The notes beneath the pieces are model-generated. The model did no database searches. It saw nothing but the letters and a program-made list of their open reading frames with translations, and had not been told where the DNA came from. Shown piece after piece: positions 44,022-52,428 of a stretch of 64,000 nt of DNA (position 1 is its first letter; the number at the start of each line of letters is the position of its first letter). The DNA lies in NCBI RefSeq assembly GCF_001570965.1, contig NZ_BCSR01000001.1:124001-188000 (forward strand), given 5' to 3'. The position numbers were made by a program, and so were the translations under genes. Source of the DNA: Janibacter corallicola NBRC 107790. Lineage in GTDB: Bacteria; Actinomycetota; Actinomycetes; Actinomycetales; Dermatophilaceae.

Positions 44022-44884
44022 GGCTCGCACCGCAGCCGCAGCCGAGCCACCGGTCCGTAGGTGTCGCCGTCCAGCTGGACCAGCAACGGGTCCTCGGCGG
44101 TGATCTCCAGCGTGGCCGCGGGCCGGGTGCGCAGCCCGGCCACGTCGCGGCGGTGACCGAGGACCCCCTTCGCCGCCACCGCCAACCACTGGTCCGGCCG
44201 GCGGACGATGACCTCGAGGACGTCGAAGAGGCCGTCGTCCAGGGCCCCGCCGGGGGCGAGTGTCACGCCTGCCCGGACCCGGGAGCAGTTGGCCGCGAGG
44301 ATGCTCCAGGCGAGCATCTCCCGCGGGTCGTCGCCGTCGTGGCGGACCGTGACCGGCACCGGTCGGCGCAGCGCGTGCCGGGCCGCGGGCGTGAGGTAGG
44401 CGGGCCAGCCGAGCCGGTCCTTCAGCTCCGGGCGGGTCGCCGCGACGGTCGCCGCGTCGTGACCCATCCCCGCCAGCACGACGAAGGGCTGCTCGTCCTC
44501 GTCCTCGTCGATCCGGGCGAGACCGAGGTCGAGCGCCCGCGGGGTACCGCGCAGGGCGGTCTGCAGCGCGCCGGTGACGTCGGTGGGCAGCCCGAGGTTG
44601 TGTGCCAGCAGGTTGGCGGTGCCGATCGGGACGATGCCGAGCTCGGCGCCGCTGCCGGCGAGGCCCTGGGCGACCGCCCGGGTGGTGCCGTCACCGCCGG
44701 CCGCGAGGACCAGCTCGGCGCCTGCCTCCGTCGCGGCCCGGGCCTGGGACCGGCCGGTCTCCTCGCGGCTGGTCAGCGCCACGATGGGCTCCGGCCAGCC
44801 GGCATCCTGCGCGGCGTCGGCGAGGCCGTCCAGCGCCCGCTCCCACCCGGCCCGGGTCGGGTTGGCGACGATCGCCGTCCTCAC
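43997..44884 (-). CDS. Diacylglycerol/sphingosine kinase-family lipid kinase
   Basis: Lipid kinase-fold protein of 295 residues: opening IVANPTRAGWE, the nucleotide loop AAGGDGTTRAVAQGLAGSG, PIGTANLLAHNLGLP and a C-terminal beta-rich domain with DDGLFDVLEV. The substrate is probably diacylglycerol or another lipid, unspecified. It is convergent with the siderophore ATPase gene. Confidence 0.9.
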   Translation of the reverse strand: MRTAIVANPTRAGWERALDGLADAAQDAGWPEPIVALTSREETGRSQARAATEAGAELVLAAGGDGTTRAVAQGLAGSGAELGIVPIGTANLLAHNLGLPTDVTGALQTALRGTPRALDLGLARIDEDEDEQPFVVLAGMGHDAATVAATRPELKDRLGWPAYLTPAARHALRRPVPVTVRHDGDDPREMLAWSILAANCSRVRAGVTLAPGGALDDGLFDVLEVIVRRPDQWLAVAAKGVLGHRRDVAGLRTRPAATLEITAEDPLLVQLDGDTYGPVARLRLRCEPQALSVRT

Positions 44885-44894
44885 CGGCGCCGGC

Positions 44895-46199
44895 TCACTT
44901 CTTCTCGTGCGCGTCGTCGAAGACGAGGATCGTCCCGCCGTAGCAGGCCACCCACACCCGCTTCTTGGTCGGCTCGTAGGTGATGCCGATCGGGTGCGCG
45001 TCGGTCTGCACGGTCTGCACGACCTCCATGTCGTCGGTGAGGATCTTGCTCATCGTGGAGTCGTCGTAGTTGACCGCGTACACGGCTGCGCCGTCGGGGC
45101 TGATCGTCATCGATCGGGGTCGGTTGCCGACGCTCGCCGTGTCGACCACCTCACCGCTCTTCGCGTCCACCTTGCTGATGGTGTTCGCGCCGTTGTTGGT
45201 GATGTAGAGGTACGTGCCGTCCGGGGAGAGCACGAGGTGGCGCGGGCCGTCCCCGGTCGAGACGAAGTCGGTGACGTCGCCGGAGGCCAGGTCGACCTTG
45301 ACGGTGTGGTCGCTGCCCATGAGCGCGACGTAGGCGGTCTTGCTGTCGTCGGTGACCTCGATGCCGCGCGGGTTGTCCCCGCCCAGCGGGATCGTCTTGA
45401 CGGTCTTGCCCTTCTTCACGTCGACGACCGAGAGGTCCATGGAGCACCAGTTGGTGACGAGCACCTGCTTGCCGTCGGGGGTGGCGGCGACGTACTTCGG
45501 CACCGCGCCGACCTCGATGGCGTCCTCGATCTGCAGGCTCTTGGTGTCGATCTTGTACAGGTAGGAGTTGGAGATGCCCTGCGGGCCGGCGCAGGCGTCG
45601 GCGCCCTCGGGGAGGAAGTTCTGCCCGTACATCGAGTAGTTGCTCACCCACGCGGTGTCACCGTCGGGGCTGAAGGCCATCTCGACCGGCGCGCCCTGGC
45701 TCTGGCCGGGGTGGCCCTTGATGCCGAAGTCGGCCAGCTCGACGGTGTCGCTGATCGTCTTCTGCAGCGCACCGGCGGCAGTGAAGACGCTCATGGTGTG
45801 GGTGTACATCATGTTCTGCGCGAAGACCTGGCCCCTGTCCGAGGCCACGACCGACTTCGGGCTGAGCTCCCCGGAGATGCGCTGGACCTGGATCAGGTCG
45901 GACTTCGCGGGCTTCGCCTCCTTGCCGATCTCGTCGACCGGGGTCTCCTTCGGCGCGGGGGACTCCACCTTGTCGGGGGTCGTCGGTGAGGAGGAGGCGT
46001 CCTTCTTCTTCTCGTCCTCATCCTGCTTGCCGGAGGTCTGGGAGGTCGTGGAGCTGGCGGACGCCTGCTGCTCGCCTCCTTCGTCGACGGCCGTGACGAC
46101 CCGCCACAGGGCGAGCAGCAGGACGATGACGACGGCGACCGCGACGACGAGCGCGATCCGTCGGCGCGCGGTGTCGGCGGACTCGTTGTTGGTGTTCAC
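44895..46199 (-). CDS. Membrane-anchored YVTN beta-propeller protein
   Basis: Protein of 434 residues. One N-terminal helix (about 14-36) is followed by a Ser/Lys/Glu-rich linker (about 45-95) and a seven-bladed propeller with repeated SPDG, YVALMGSDHTVKVD, YITNNGANTISKVDAKSGEVVDT and YAVNYDDSTMSKI-like units. The propeller is probably outside the cell. Related proteins bind surface partners or act as lactonases, but no catalytic residues can be assigned. It is 10 bp upstream of the lipid kinase gene. Confidence 0.84.
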   Translation of the reverse strand: MNTNNESADTARRRIALVVAVAVVIVLLLALWRVVTAVDEGGEQQASASSTTSQTSGKQDEDEKKKDASSSPTTPDKVESPAPKETPVDEIGKEAKPAKSDLIQVQRISGELSPKSVVASDRGQVFAQNMMYTHTMSVFTAAGALQKTISDTVELADFGIKGHPGQSQGAPVEMAFSPDGDTAWVSNYSMYGQNFLPEGADACAGPQGISNSYLYKIDTKSLQIEDAIEVGAVPKYVAATPDGKQVLVTNWCSMDLSVVDVKKGKTVKTIPLGGDNPRGIEVTDDSKTAYVALMGSDHTVKVDLASGDVTDFVSTGDGPRHLVLSPDGTYLYITNNGANTISKVDAKSGEVVDTASVGNRPRSMTISPDGAAVYAVNYDDSTMSKILTDDMEVVQTVQTDAHPIGITYEPTKKRVWVACYGGTILVFDDAHEKK

Positions 46200-46306
46200 G
46201 AAAGCAGCTCCCCTGGGTGTGACGACTCCGCCCCGAGGTTAGTGGACGGGGCCGGGATCGCCCGGGGGACGCACCGACGGGCATCGACCCTTGGTTCACT
46301 GGTGGC

Positions 46307-47108
46307 GTGGCACAGCAGGTCTTCCGGATGGATGTCGACGGGCACCATCACCGGGTCGAGAGGACCGTGGGGCGGACGTGGAAGAACTCCGCCACCTGGT
46401 GGCGGGACGGCGAGCAGGTCGCGTCGCTGGAGGAGCCGGAGCGCGAGCTCACCCTTTCCCCGGAGGAGGACGACCCTCTCGCCGGGACGGCCGGTGCCGT
46501 GGTCGTGTGCTTCACCGCCACCGGCTCGCCGCTGCGGGCCACCCATTTCTCGGGGGAGCGCGCCGACGCGCTCCTCGCCGCTCTCCTCAACCGTCGCGGC
46601 CTGGACCTGGAGCCGGAGCCGGGTAGCCCCGCCCGCCCTCCGGGAGGAGCGGATGCGCGCCCGTCCGGTGCTCTACGCGAGCCGGCACGTGGCCGCCGGA
46701 GCGGCCACGGTGCTCCTCCCCGTCGCTGGCGCGGCGGTGCTCGTCTGGCTGCTGGCGCGGATCCCCTCCGACGTGCTCCCGGACCTGCCTGCCATCCCGT
46801 GGCCCGACCTGCCGGCGATCCCCTGGCCGGACTGGCAGCTGCCCGGGTGGCTCGGCCGGATCATCGACCAGGCCCGCTACGTGGTCCCCGTGCTGCTCGG
46901 GATCCTGTGGGCCCGCAGGGAGGTGTCCCGCCGCCGGAGCCAGGACGAGCTGCGTGAGCGGGTGCGAGGGTCAGGCGTGCGGGACGTCCCGGCGGACGAA
47001 ACCGAGCAGGCCGAGCGCCACGAGGAGCAGCCCGAGGCCGCCGGCGACGAGGGCGCCGGTGACGTCGAGGGACTCGGCCGGGACGTTGCCGACGAGGCCG
47101 AAGGGTGA
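46307..47108 (+). pseudogene. Membrane protein gene with an apparent frameshift
   Basis: The first frame (46307 to about 46630) gives MAQQVFRMDVDGHHHRVERT and an ordered 109-residue domain, then turns into low-complexity Arg/Pro text. A second frame, offset by one base, becomes sensible from about 46630: a helix ASRHVAAGAATVLLPVAGAAVLVWLLA, the doubled motif DLPAIPWP, and a second helix YVVPVLLGILWARREV. It then runs on to 47108 across the end of the convergent permease. A single-base indel in the gene or the sequence is the simplest reading. Alternatively a second gene starts at ATG 46652. The family is unknown. Confidence 0.5.
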
Positions 47109-48560
47109 CCACTCGACGAGCGCCTCGGGCAGGTCGAGCCCGGGGCCCATGTAGCCGACGACGGCCGCGATCGCGAAGACCGCCCAGACCACCGGTTGCA
47201 GGCGCGGCAGCCAGCCGAAGAGCGCCACCGACAGGCCGCCGAGGAGCAGCGCCACCGGGAGGTGGTCGGCGCCTGCACGCAGCAGGGTCCCGACCCATTC
47301 GGAGTCCCCGAGGGCGGCGGCCGTCGTGAGTGCGAGGGCAAGGCTGCCGACGACGGCCACGACGAGGGTGCCGACCGCGACGACGACGAGGTGGGGGAGC
47401 AGCCAGGCGACCCGGCCGCGCGGCGCGCTCAGCGCCAGCTCGAGCCGACCGGAGGTCTCCTCGGTGCGCAGCGAGCCGAGGGACTGCAGGACCGACCCGC
47501 TGACGAGCATGGAGAGGAGCAGCACGAACATCGCGCTCATCGACTTCACGATGCCCTCCTCGCCGCCGGCGAGGAAGGCCGCGAGGTCGGGGTTGCCCTG
47601 CACGGCGTCGATGACGGTCTGGGTCAGCGATCCGTAGGTGCCCATGAGGATCGCGACGAGCACCGCCCAGCCGAGGATCCCGCCACGCCGGTCGCGCACG
47701 GCCAGGCCGAAGGGGTGGAGCAGGGCCGGCGCGGCCCGCTCCGGGCCGGTGCTCGGGGCGATGAGCGAGGCACCGACGTCCCGCCGGGCGGAGAGCACGA
47801 GGGCCAGGCCGAGCAGCGCGAGGGTCACCACCGCGCTCACGACGAAGGGGGTCCACCTCAGCTGCCCGAAGGCGGCCACCTGGTCCTGCCAGCCGTGCGG
47901 GGAGAGCCACACGACCCAGGTGTGGTCGATGGCGCCGGCGCCGCGCACGATGTAGGCCACGAGCATGATCGCCAGACCGGCGCCCCAGACCGAGCGGCTG
48001 TGCCCGAAGGCCTGCGCGAGCAGGGCGGTGACACCGACGAAGACCGCTCCGAGGGCCACGATCGACCCGCCGAAGGCGAGCGCGCCGGCGACCTCGGTGC
48101 CGCTGCCGACGAAGATCACGGCGGTGAGCGCGCCGAGGGCGAGGAAGGAGAGCAGCGCGACGAGCACGGCCGCCACGAGCGGTGCCTGGCGCCCCATCCG
48201 CGAGGCGAGCAGCAGCTCGAGCCGCCCTGCCTCCTCCTCCCGGCGGGTCCCGCGGACGGTGAGCGCGATCGCCATGACGGGCAGGCCGAAGCCGAAGACG
48301 AAGCCGAGCTCGTTGGCGAGCGTCCCGCCGAGGGTCCCCAGCCCGGCGACGTCGCCGTTGAGCATCCGCAGCGCTGGGGAGTCGCTCGAGTCGGCATAGC
48401 TGCGCAGCTTCGCCGGGGTGTCGTAGAGGTCGGTGATCGAGCCGGCGGTGAGGGCGACGACCGCGGCCAGGCCGATGACCCAGGCGCTCGCCCCCTTCCA
48501 CCCGGTGCGCCACTGCACCCGCAGGCTCGTCCCGACGCCGGTGGTGCTGATGCTGTTCAT
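46971..48560 (-). CDS. ABC exporter permease (polyketide-antibiotic type)
   Basis: ABC-2 type permease of 529 residues with about 12 hydrophobic helices in two similar halves. It starts VQWRTGWKGASAWVIGLAAVVALTAGSITDLYDTPAKL. This one-piece duplicated form is annotated as an exporter of polyketide antibiotics in actinobacteria. It pairs with the ATPase upstream (ATGA overlap). The substrate is unknown. Confidence 0.88.
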   Translation of the reverse strand: MNSISTTGVGTSLRVQWRTGWKGASAWVIGLAAVVALTAGSITDLYDTPAKLRSYADSSDSPALRMLNGDVAGLGTLGGTLANELGFVFGFGLPVMAIALTVRGTRREEEAGRLELLLASRMGRQAPLVAAVLVALLSFLALGALTAVIFVGSGTEVAGALAFGGSIVALGAVFVGVTALLAQAFGHSRSVWGAGLAIMLVAYIVRGAGAIDHTWVVWLSPHGWQDQVAAFGQLRWTPFVVSAVVTLALLGLALVLSARRDVGASLIAPSTGPERAAPALLHPFGLAVRDRRGGILGWAVLVAILMGTYGSLTQTVIDAVQGNPDLAAFLAGGEEGIVKSMSAMFVLLLSMLVSGSVLQSLGSLRTEETSGRLELALSAPRGRVAWLLPHLVVVAVGTLVVAVVGSLALALTTAAALGDSEWVGTLLRAGADHLPVALLLGGLSVALFGWLPRLQPVVWAVFAIAAVVGYMGPGLDLPEALVEWSPFGLVGNVPAESLDVTGALVAGGLGLLLVALGLLGFVRRDVPHA

Positions 48561-49525
48561 CGCGCCTCGGCCCCCTGGCCCCGGTCGCTGGGGTGCGACG
48601 AGCCCTGGCGAGGAGCCTCGAAGGGCCCGTCCCCGCGGTACTGCTCGAGGAAGAGATCGTCCAGGCTCGGCGGGGTGATCGTCAGGGTGTGCACGCCGGC
48701 CGCGTGCAGCCGGCCCACGACCTCGGCGACCGCTGTGGCGTCCACGTGGCAGCGCACCTCGGGACGACCGTCGCTGCTCGACTCCGCGAGGCCGGTGACC
48801 CCGGGGATGCCGTCGAGGTCGACCGCCGTGTCGGTCACGGCATGCACCTGGCTGCTCGTGCTGCGCCGCAGGTCCGCGAGGGTCCCGCTCGTCACGGCCC
48901 GCCCGGCGCGGATGATCGTCACCCGGTCGGCGAGGGCCTCGACCTCGCCGAGGATGTGGCTGGAGAGGAGCACCGTGGTGCCCTCCTCGACGCGCTCGCG
49001 CACGCAGTCCTGGAAGACCTGCTCCATGAGCGGGTCCAGCCCCGAGGTCGGCTCGTCGAGCAGGAGCAGGTCGACGTCGGCGGCGAGGGCGGCGATGAGG
49101 GAGACCTTCTGCTTGTTGCCGGTCGAGTAGTCGCGGGTCTTCTTCCTCGTGTCGAGGTCGAAGCGCTCGACCAGGTCGGCGCGTCTCCCTTCGTCCAGCC
49201 CGCCGTGCGCCCGCCCGAGGACGTCGATGCACTGCCCGCCGGTCAGCCCGGGCCAGAGGGTCACGCCGGCGGGGACGTAGGCGAGGCGTTGGTGCAGCTC
49301 GACGGCGTCGTGCCACGGGTCGCCGCCGAGGAGCTCCACGGTGCCGCGATCGGCGCGGGTGAGGCCGAGCAGCACGCGGATGGTGGTGGACTTGCCGGCG
49401 CCGTTGGGGCCGAGGAAGCCGTGCACCTCGCCGCGGGTGACGTCGAGGTCGAGCCCGTCGAGGGCGTGGGTGCGGCCGTAGGTCTTGTGCAGGTCGGCGG
49501 TGTGGATGATCGGGGTGTCGCTCAT
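48557..49525 (-). CDS. ABC exporter ATPase (DrrA-like)
   Basis: ATPase of 322 residues: Walker A GPNGAGKSTTI, signature YSTGNKQKVSL (a variant LSGGQ), Walker B LLLLDEPTSGLDPLM and H-loop LLSSHILGEVEALA. The C-terminal region resembles drug-resistance ATPases. It couples to the permease by ATGA and lies 3 bp after the TetR gene. Confidence 0.9.
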   Translation of the reverse strand: MSDTPIIHTADLHKTYGRTHALDGLDLDVTRGEVHGFLGPNGAGKSTTIRVLLGLTRADRGTVELLGGDPWHDAVELHQRLAYVPAGVTLWPGLTGGQCIDVLGRAHGGLDEGRRADLVERFDLDTRKKTRDYSTGNKQKVSLIAALAADVDLLLLDEPTSGLDPLMEQVFQDCVRERVEEGTTVLLSSHILGEVEALADRVTIIRAGRAVTSGTLADLRRSTSSQVHAVTDTAVDLDGIPGVTGLAESSSDGRPEVRCHVDATAVAEVVGRLHAAGVHTLTITPPSLDDLFLEQYRGDGPFEAPRQGSSHPSDRGQGAEAR

Positions 49526-49528
49526 GTC

Positions 49529-50164
49529 CTACTCCTGCGCGGAGGGGTGGGTGCTGCCGGTGAAGAGGGCGCCGTAGACGCTCATGGACTCCGCCGCCCA
49601 CTGCGGCAGACCGTCCCCGAGCGGGTCGGTGCCCAGGACCTCCCGCCACTGGTCGGCGAGGAGGAAGAGGCCGAAGTCCGCGGTCATGCAGATCGCGGCG
49701 CGGATGCGGGGGTTCTCCCCGGCGTCGATGACCCCCGCGGCGTCCCAGGCCTTGAAGACCTCGACGGTGCGGGTGTGCCAGCTGCGGATGAGGTCGGTCC
49801 CCACCGGGTCGCCGGAGAGCAGCAGGCGGCGCAGGTACCGGGGCATCGCCGCGAGGGTGCCGTCGAGGGCCTCCGGCGCGACGAGCTCGGCGATGGAGCC
49901 CCAGTTCCCGGCCGCGAGGTCGGTGGTGACGTCGGGTTGGGAGCTGCGGTCGATGAGGTCGTCCAGCCAGGCGCGCACGTGCTCCACGACCGCGTCGCGG
50001 AGCCCGTCCTTCGAGCCGAAGTGGTGGACCACCAGCGCTGGGGACACGCCGGCCTGCTCGGCGATCTGGCGCATCGTGACCATCCCCTCGCCGTGCTCGG
50101 CGAAGAGCTCCAGGGCGGTGTCGCGGATGCGTGCCCGGGCAGTGCGGTCATCTGCTGAACTCAT
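49529..50164 (-). CDS. TetR family regulator of the ABC exporter
   Basis: Regulator of 211 residues: HTH region RIRDTALELFAEHGEGMVTMRQIAEQAGVSPALVVHHFGSKDGL, then a helical ligand domain. It heads the exporter operon and lies 3 bp before the ATPase. A 24-bp palindromic operator spans its own start codon, which implies autorepression. Confidence 0.9.
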   Translation of the reverse strand: MSSADDRTARARIRDTALELFAEHGEGMVTMRQIAEQAGVSPALVVHHFGSKDGLRDAVVEHVRAWLDDLIDRSSQPDVTTDLAAGNWGSIAELVAPEALDGTLAAMPRYLRRLLLSGDPVGTDLIRSWHTRTVEVFKAWDAAGVIDAGENPRIRAAICMTADFGLFLLADQWREVLGTDPLGDGLPQWAAESMSVYGALFTGSTHPSAQE

Positions 50165-50174
50165 GTTCAGCAGA
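50151..50174. promoter_or_regulatory. Perfect operator over the TetR start codon
   Basis: TCTGCTGAAC (50151-50160) and GTTCAGCAGA (50165-50174) are exact complements around TCAT, which holds the start codon of the regulator. A further half site TTGTTCAG lies at 50183-50190. It is likely bound by the TetR protein encoded beside it. Confidence 0.7.
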
Positions 50175-50293
50175 CTAAACCGTTGTTCAGATCAAGGCAA
50201 CCGGGCGCAGGGTGACCTTGCTGCACTGGACGGACCCGCGGGGGCCGGGTGTCGACGTCCGCCGCTCGCGCCCCCGCAGGTCGTGTGGGGTGA

Positions 50294-51067
50294 CTAGTGG
50301 CTGCCGTCGAGAAGGCTGCCTGTGCCGGGGACGTGCGTGGACAGGCCGAGGTCCTGCAGGATCGCCCAGGCGGTGGCGACCGCGGCGGAGATCACCGGCT
50401 TTCCGTAAGCGTCCTCGACCGCCTGTATGGCAGCGAGCGACGGCATCTGCACACAGGCCGACAGCACCAGGACGTCGGCCTCCTCCAGCGCCCGTGGGTC
50501 GAGGCGCTTCCAGTGCTCGACGAGGTCGGTCGGATCGAGGTTGGCCACCGCGATGTTGTCGGAGACCTCGAGCGAGAGGGTGTCGAGGACCTCGATGTTC
50601 GCGTCCTCGACGTAGTTGGCCACCAGCGTGGTCAGGGGCTTCATGTACGGAGTCACCATGACGACCCGGCGGGCGTCCAGGGCTGCGAGCCCGCGGAGCA
50701 GTGCACCAGCGCTGCTGATGACCGGGGAGGTCACTCCTTCGCTCTCGAGTGCGGCGCGCATCTGGTCCTCGGCGGTGCAGTGGTAGCCGGGCCCCTGGGC
50801 CATGATCGCCACGAGGCAGGCGGAGGCGACGGCATCCGGCCGGGCGTCGGCCAGCTCGAGAGCGGCCCGGTCGGTCTGGGCGTTCATGGCCTTGAGCTCC
50901 TCCGGAGTCACGTGCTTCATGCGCATCCGGCTGGAGTGGAACACGAACCGGTCCTCGGGGTGCACCTGGCTGCGGCGCCCGAAGATCTCGGGAAGCTCCG
51001 TCTCCATCGTCAGATTCGAGCTCGGGACGATCAGGCCGATGTGGCGCGTCGAGTCAGTGAGAGTCAT
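50294..51067 (-). CDS. nicE: Maleate cis-trans isomerase (NicE)
   Basis: Converts maleate to fumarate, the last step of nicotinate breakdown. The 257-residue protein has the Asp/Glu racemase-superfamily fold, starts RHIGLIVPSSNLTMETELPEI, and has the two catalytic cysteines in SACLVAIMA (Cys84) and VLSACVQMPS (Cys205). It is divergent from the other nic genes. The start MTLTDST was chosen; MHFFVYESS nine codons upstream is possible. No ribosome site is visible, and the promoter geometry fits a leaderless message. Confidence 0.88.
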   Translation of the reverse strand: MTLTDSTRHIGLIVPSSNLTMETELPEIFGRRSQVHPEDRFVFHSSRMRMKHVTPEELKAMNAQTDRAALELADARPDAVASACLVAIMAQGPGYHCTAEDQMRAALESEGVTSPVISSAGALLRGLAALDARRVVMVTPYMKPLTTLVANYVEDANIEVLDTLSLEVSDNIAVANLDPTDLVEHWKRLDPRALEEADVLVLSACVQMPSLAAIQAVEDAYGKPVISAAVATAWAILQDLGLSTHVPGTGSLLDGSH

Positions 51068-51073
51068 AGATGA

Positions 51074-51103
51074 TTCGTACACGAAGAAATGCATCGATGG
51101 CAA
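51074..51103 (-). promoter_or_regulatory. Candidate leaderless promoter of nicE
   Basis: On the minus strand TTGCCA (51098-51103), an 18-bp spacer and TACGAA (51074-51079) put the predicted start of transcription at or near the nicE ATG. The 9-mer ACGAATCAT (complement of 51070-51078) is shared with the divergent promoter. A TTCGT-AC-ACGAA dyad lies at 51074-51085. Confidence 0.45.
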
Positions 51104-51275
51104 GGGGTGGCGAAGAGCGGTTTTCGGGCGATCCGGTGGGGGGCGCCAGAGTGGGGTGACGGCGCGAAAGTGGTGATATAAGCGCCAGAAACAAGGGGTT
51201 TTGGGGCTCTGTGCGACGCCCCGGCAGGTCGTTGCCGGCATCGCTCCAGGTGGCAACGCGAAGCCGGGTGACCCC

Positions 51276-51303
51276 TTGACTCGGCACGAATCATGCGTAT
51301 AGA
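51276..51303 (+). promoter_or_regulatory. Promoter of the nicX-onward operon
   Basis: TTGACT (51276-51281), 16-bp spacer and TATAGA (51298-51303), close to consensus, about 47 nt upstream of nicX. ACGAATCAT (51286-51294) sits in the spacer and is shared with the nicE side. ACTCGGC (51279-51285) and its complement GCCGAGT (51327-51333) form a wide inverted repeat. The MarR regulator at the operon end may bind here. Confidence 0.6.
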
Positions 51304-51349
51304 AATGAGTTCGTACTTCGCTCAGAGCCGAGTTGAGAGAGAGATCGAG

Positions 51350-52381
51350 ATGAACCAGCTGACCTCAGCGGACCTCGTTCAGGCGTTCACGGAAGAGCTG
51401 CACCTGTGCAAGCTCCAGCCGAACGAGCACGTCGTCGTGCTGGCAGAGCCGTCGAGTCGCCAGGACTACGTGGCCGCCTCCTTTGCGGCGGCCAAGGCCT
51501 GCGGCGCCCACGTCGTGGCGGCGACGGTCCCGGGTGGGAACCCTGACCCGGTACCGAGCACGCACACCGGAGCCGGCCCCGGACTGAGCTCGGTCCTGCA
51601 GGACTCGGTGGCCCAGAACCTGCTCAAGGAGGCCGACCTCGTGCTCGACCTGACGCGGGAGGGCTTCATCCACGCGCCGATCCAGGACGAGATCCTGGGG
51701 GCGGGGACGCGCATCCTCTTCGTCTGCGATGCTCCCGACGTCCTCGTCCGCAACATGCCCACGGCACAGGACAAGGACCGCGTGCTGGCCGGGCAGAACC
51801 TCGTGAACGAGTCGACGACCATGCGGGTCACGAGCCGGGCCGGGACGGACCTCACCGTCGACCTGCACAACGTGCGCTGCGACTTCCAGGTCGGGTTCGC
51901 GGACGACCCCGGTCGATGGGACCACTGGCCGAGCACGATGGTGCTGTGCTGGCCGGAGATCTCCGATGGCCAGATCGTCCTCGCGCCGGGAGACATCATC
52001 CTGCCGTTCAAGGAGTACATCCGCGAGGCGGTCACCCTCGAGGTCTCCGGCGGTCACATCGACACCGTCAGCGGCGGGGCCGACGCGCACATGATCGAGA
52101 CCTACTTCGGCGACTCCGACGACAAGTGGGCGCGCTACCTCTCCCACATGGGGTGGGGCCTGATGAAGAGCGCGGACTGGTTCGCCCAGGCGATGTACGC
52201 CAAGCACGAGGTCATGGGCATGGAGGCCAGGGCCTTTGCCGGAAACTTCCTGTGGTCCACCGGGCCGCACCCGGTGCTGCACCGCGACTCCTACGCCCAC
52301 CTCGACATCGCCATGCGTGGCTGCACCGTGGAGCTCGACGGGCGCACCGTCGTGGCCGACGGAACCCTCATCGAGCCCTGA
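51350..52381 (+). CDS. nicX: 2,5-dihydroxypyridine 5,6-dioxygenase (NicX)
   Basis: Iron(II) extradiol-like dioxygenase that opens 2,5-dihydroxypyridine to N-formylmaleamate. The 343-residue length is close to the 350-residue Pseudomonas enzyme. The fold is related to M29 aminopeptidases, and the metal ligands of NicX are in place: His266 in ARYLSHMGWG, and His317 and Asp319 in SYAHLDIAM. The start ATG is preceded by a weak GAGAGAGA ribosome site. It is the first gene after the divergent promoter. Confidence 0.92.
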   Translation: MNQLTSADLVQAFTEELHLCKLQPNEHVVVLAEPSSRQDYVAASFAAAKACGAHVVAATVPGGNPDPVPSTHTGAGPGLSSVLQDSVAQNLLKEADLVLDLTREGFIHAPIQDEILGAGTRILFVCDAPDVLVRNMPTAQDKDRVLAGQNLVNESTTMRVTSRAGTDLTVDLHNVRCDFQVGFADDPGRWDHWPSTMVLCWPEISDGQIVLAPGDIILPFKEYIREAVTLEVSGGHIDTVSGGADAHMIETYFGDSDDKWARYLSHMGWGLMKSADWFAQAMYAKHEVMGMEARAFAGNFLWSTGPHPVLHRDSYAHLDIAMRGCTVELDGRTVVADGTLIEP

Positions 52382-52428
52382 CCCACCCCCCTCCGTCCCC
52401 TGTCCCCTCCACGTCCAAGGAGTCATTC

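Noticed and set aside
43328-44983. Plus-strand open frame across the ATPase and lipid kinase genes
   Set aside because: It is rich in Arg, Pro and Gly without motifs and is out of frame with the true ATPase gene.
46600-46660. Programmed ribosomal frameshift in the gene at 46307
   Set aside because: No slippery heptamer followed by a stable structure was seen. An indel or pseudogene is simpler.
50165-50293. Integration site or attachment repeat at the left edge of the nic cluster
   Set aside because: No tRNA, integrase or direct repeat pairing this region with 61663-61769 was found.
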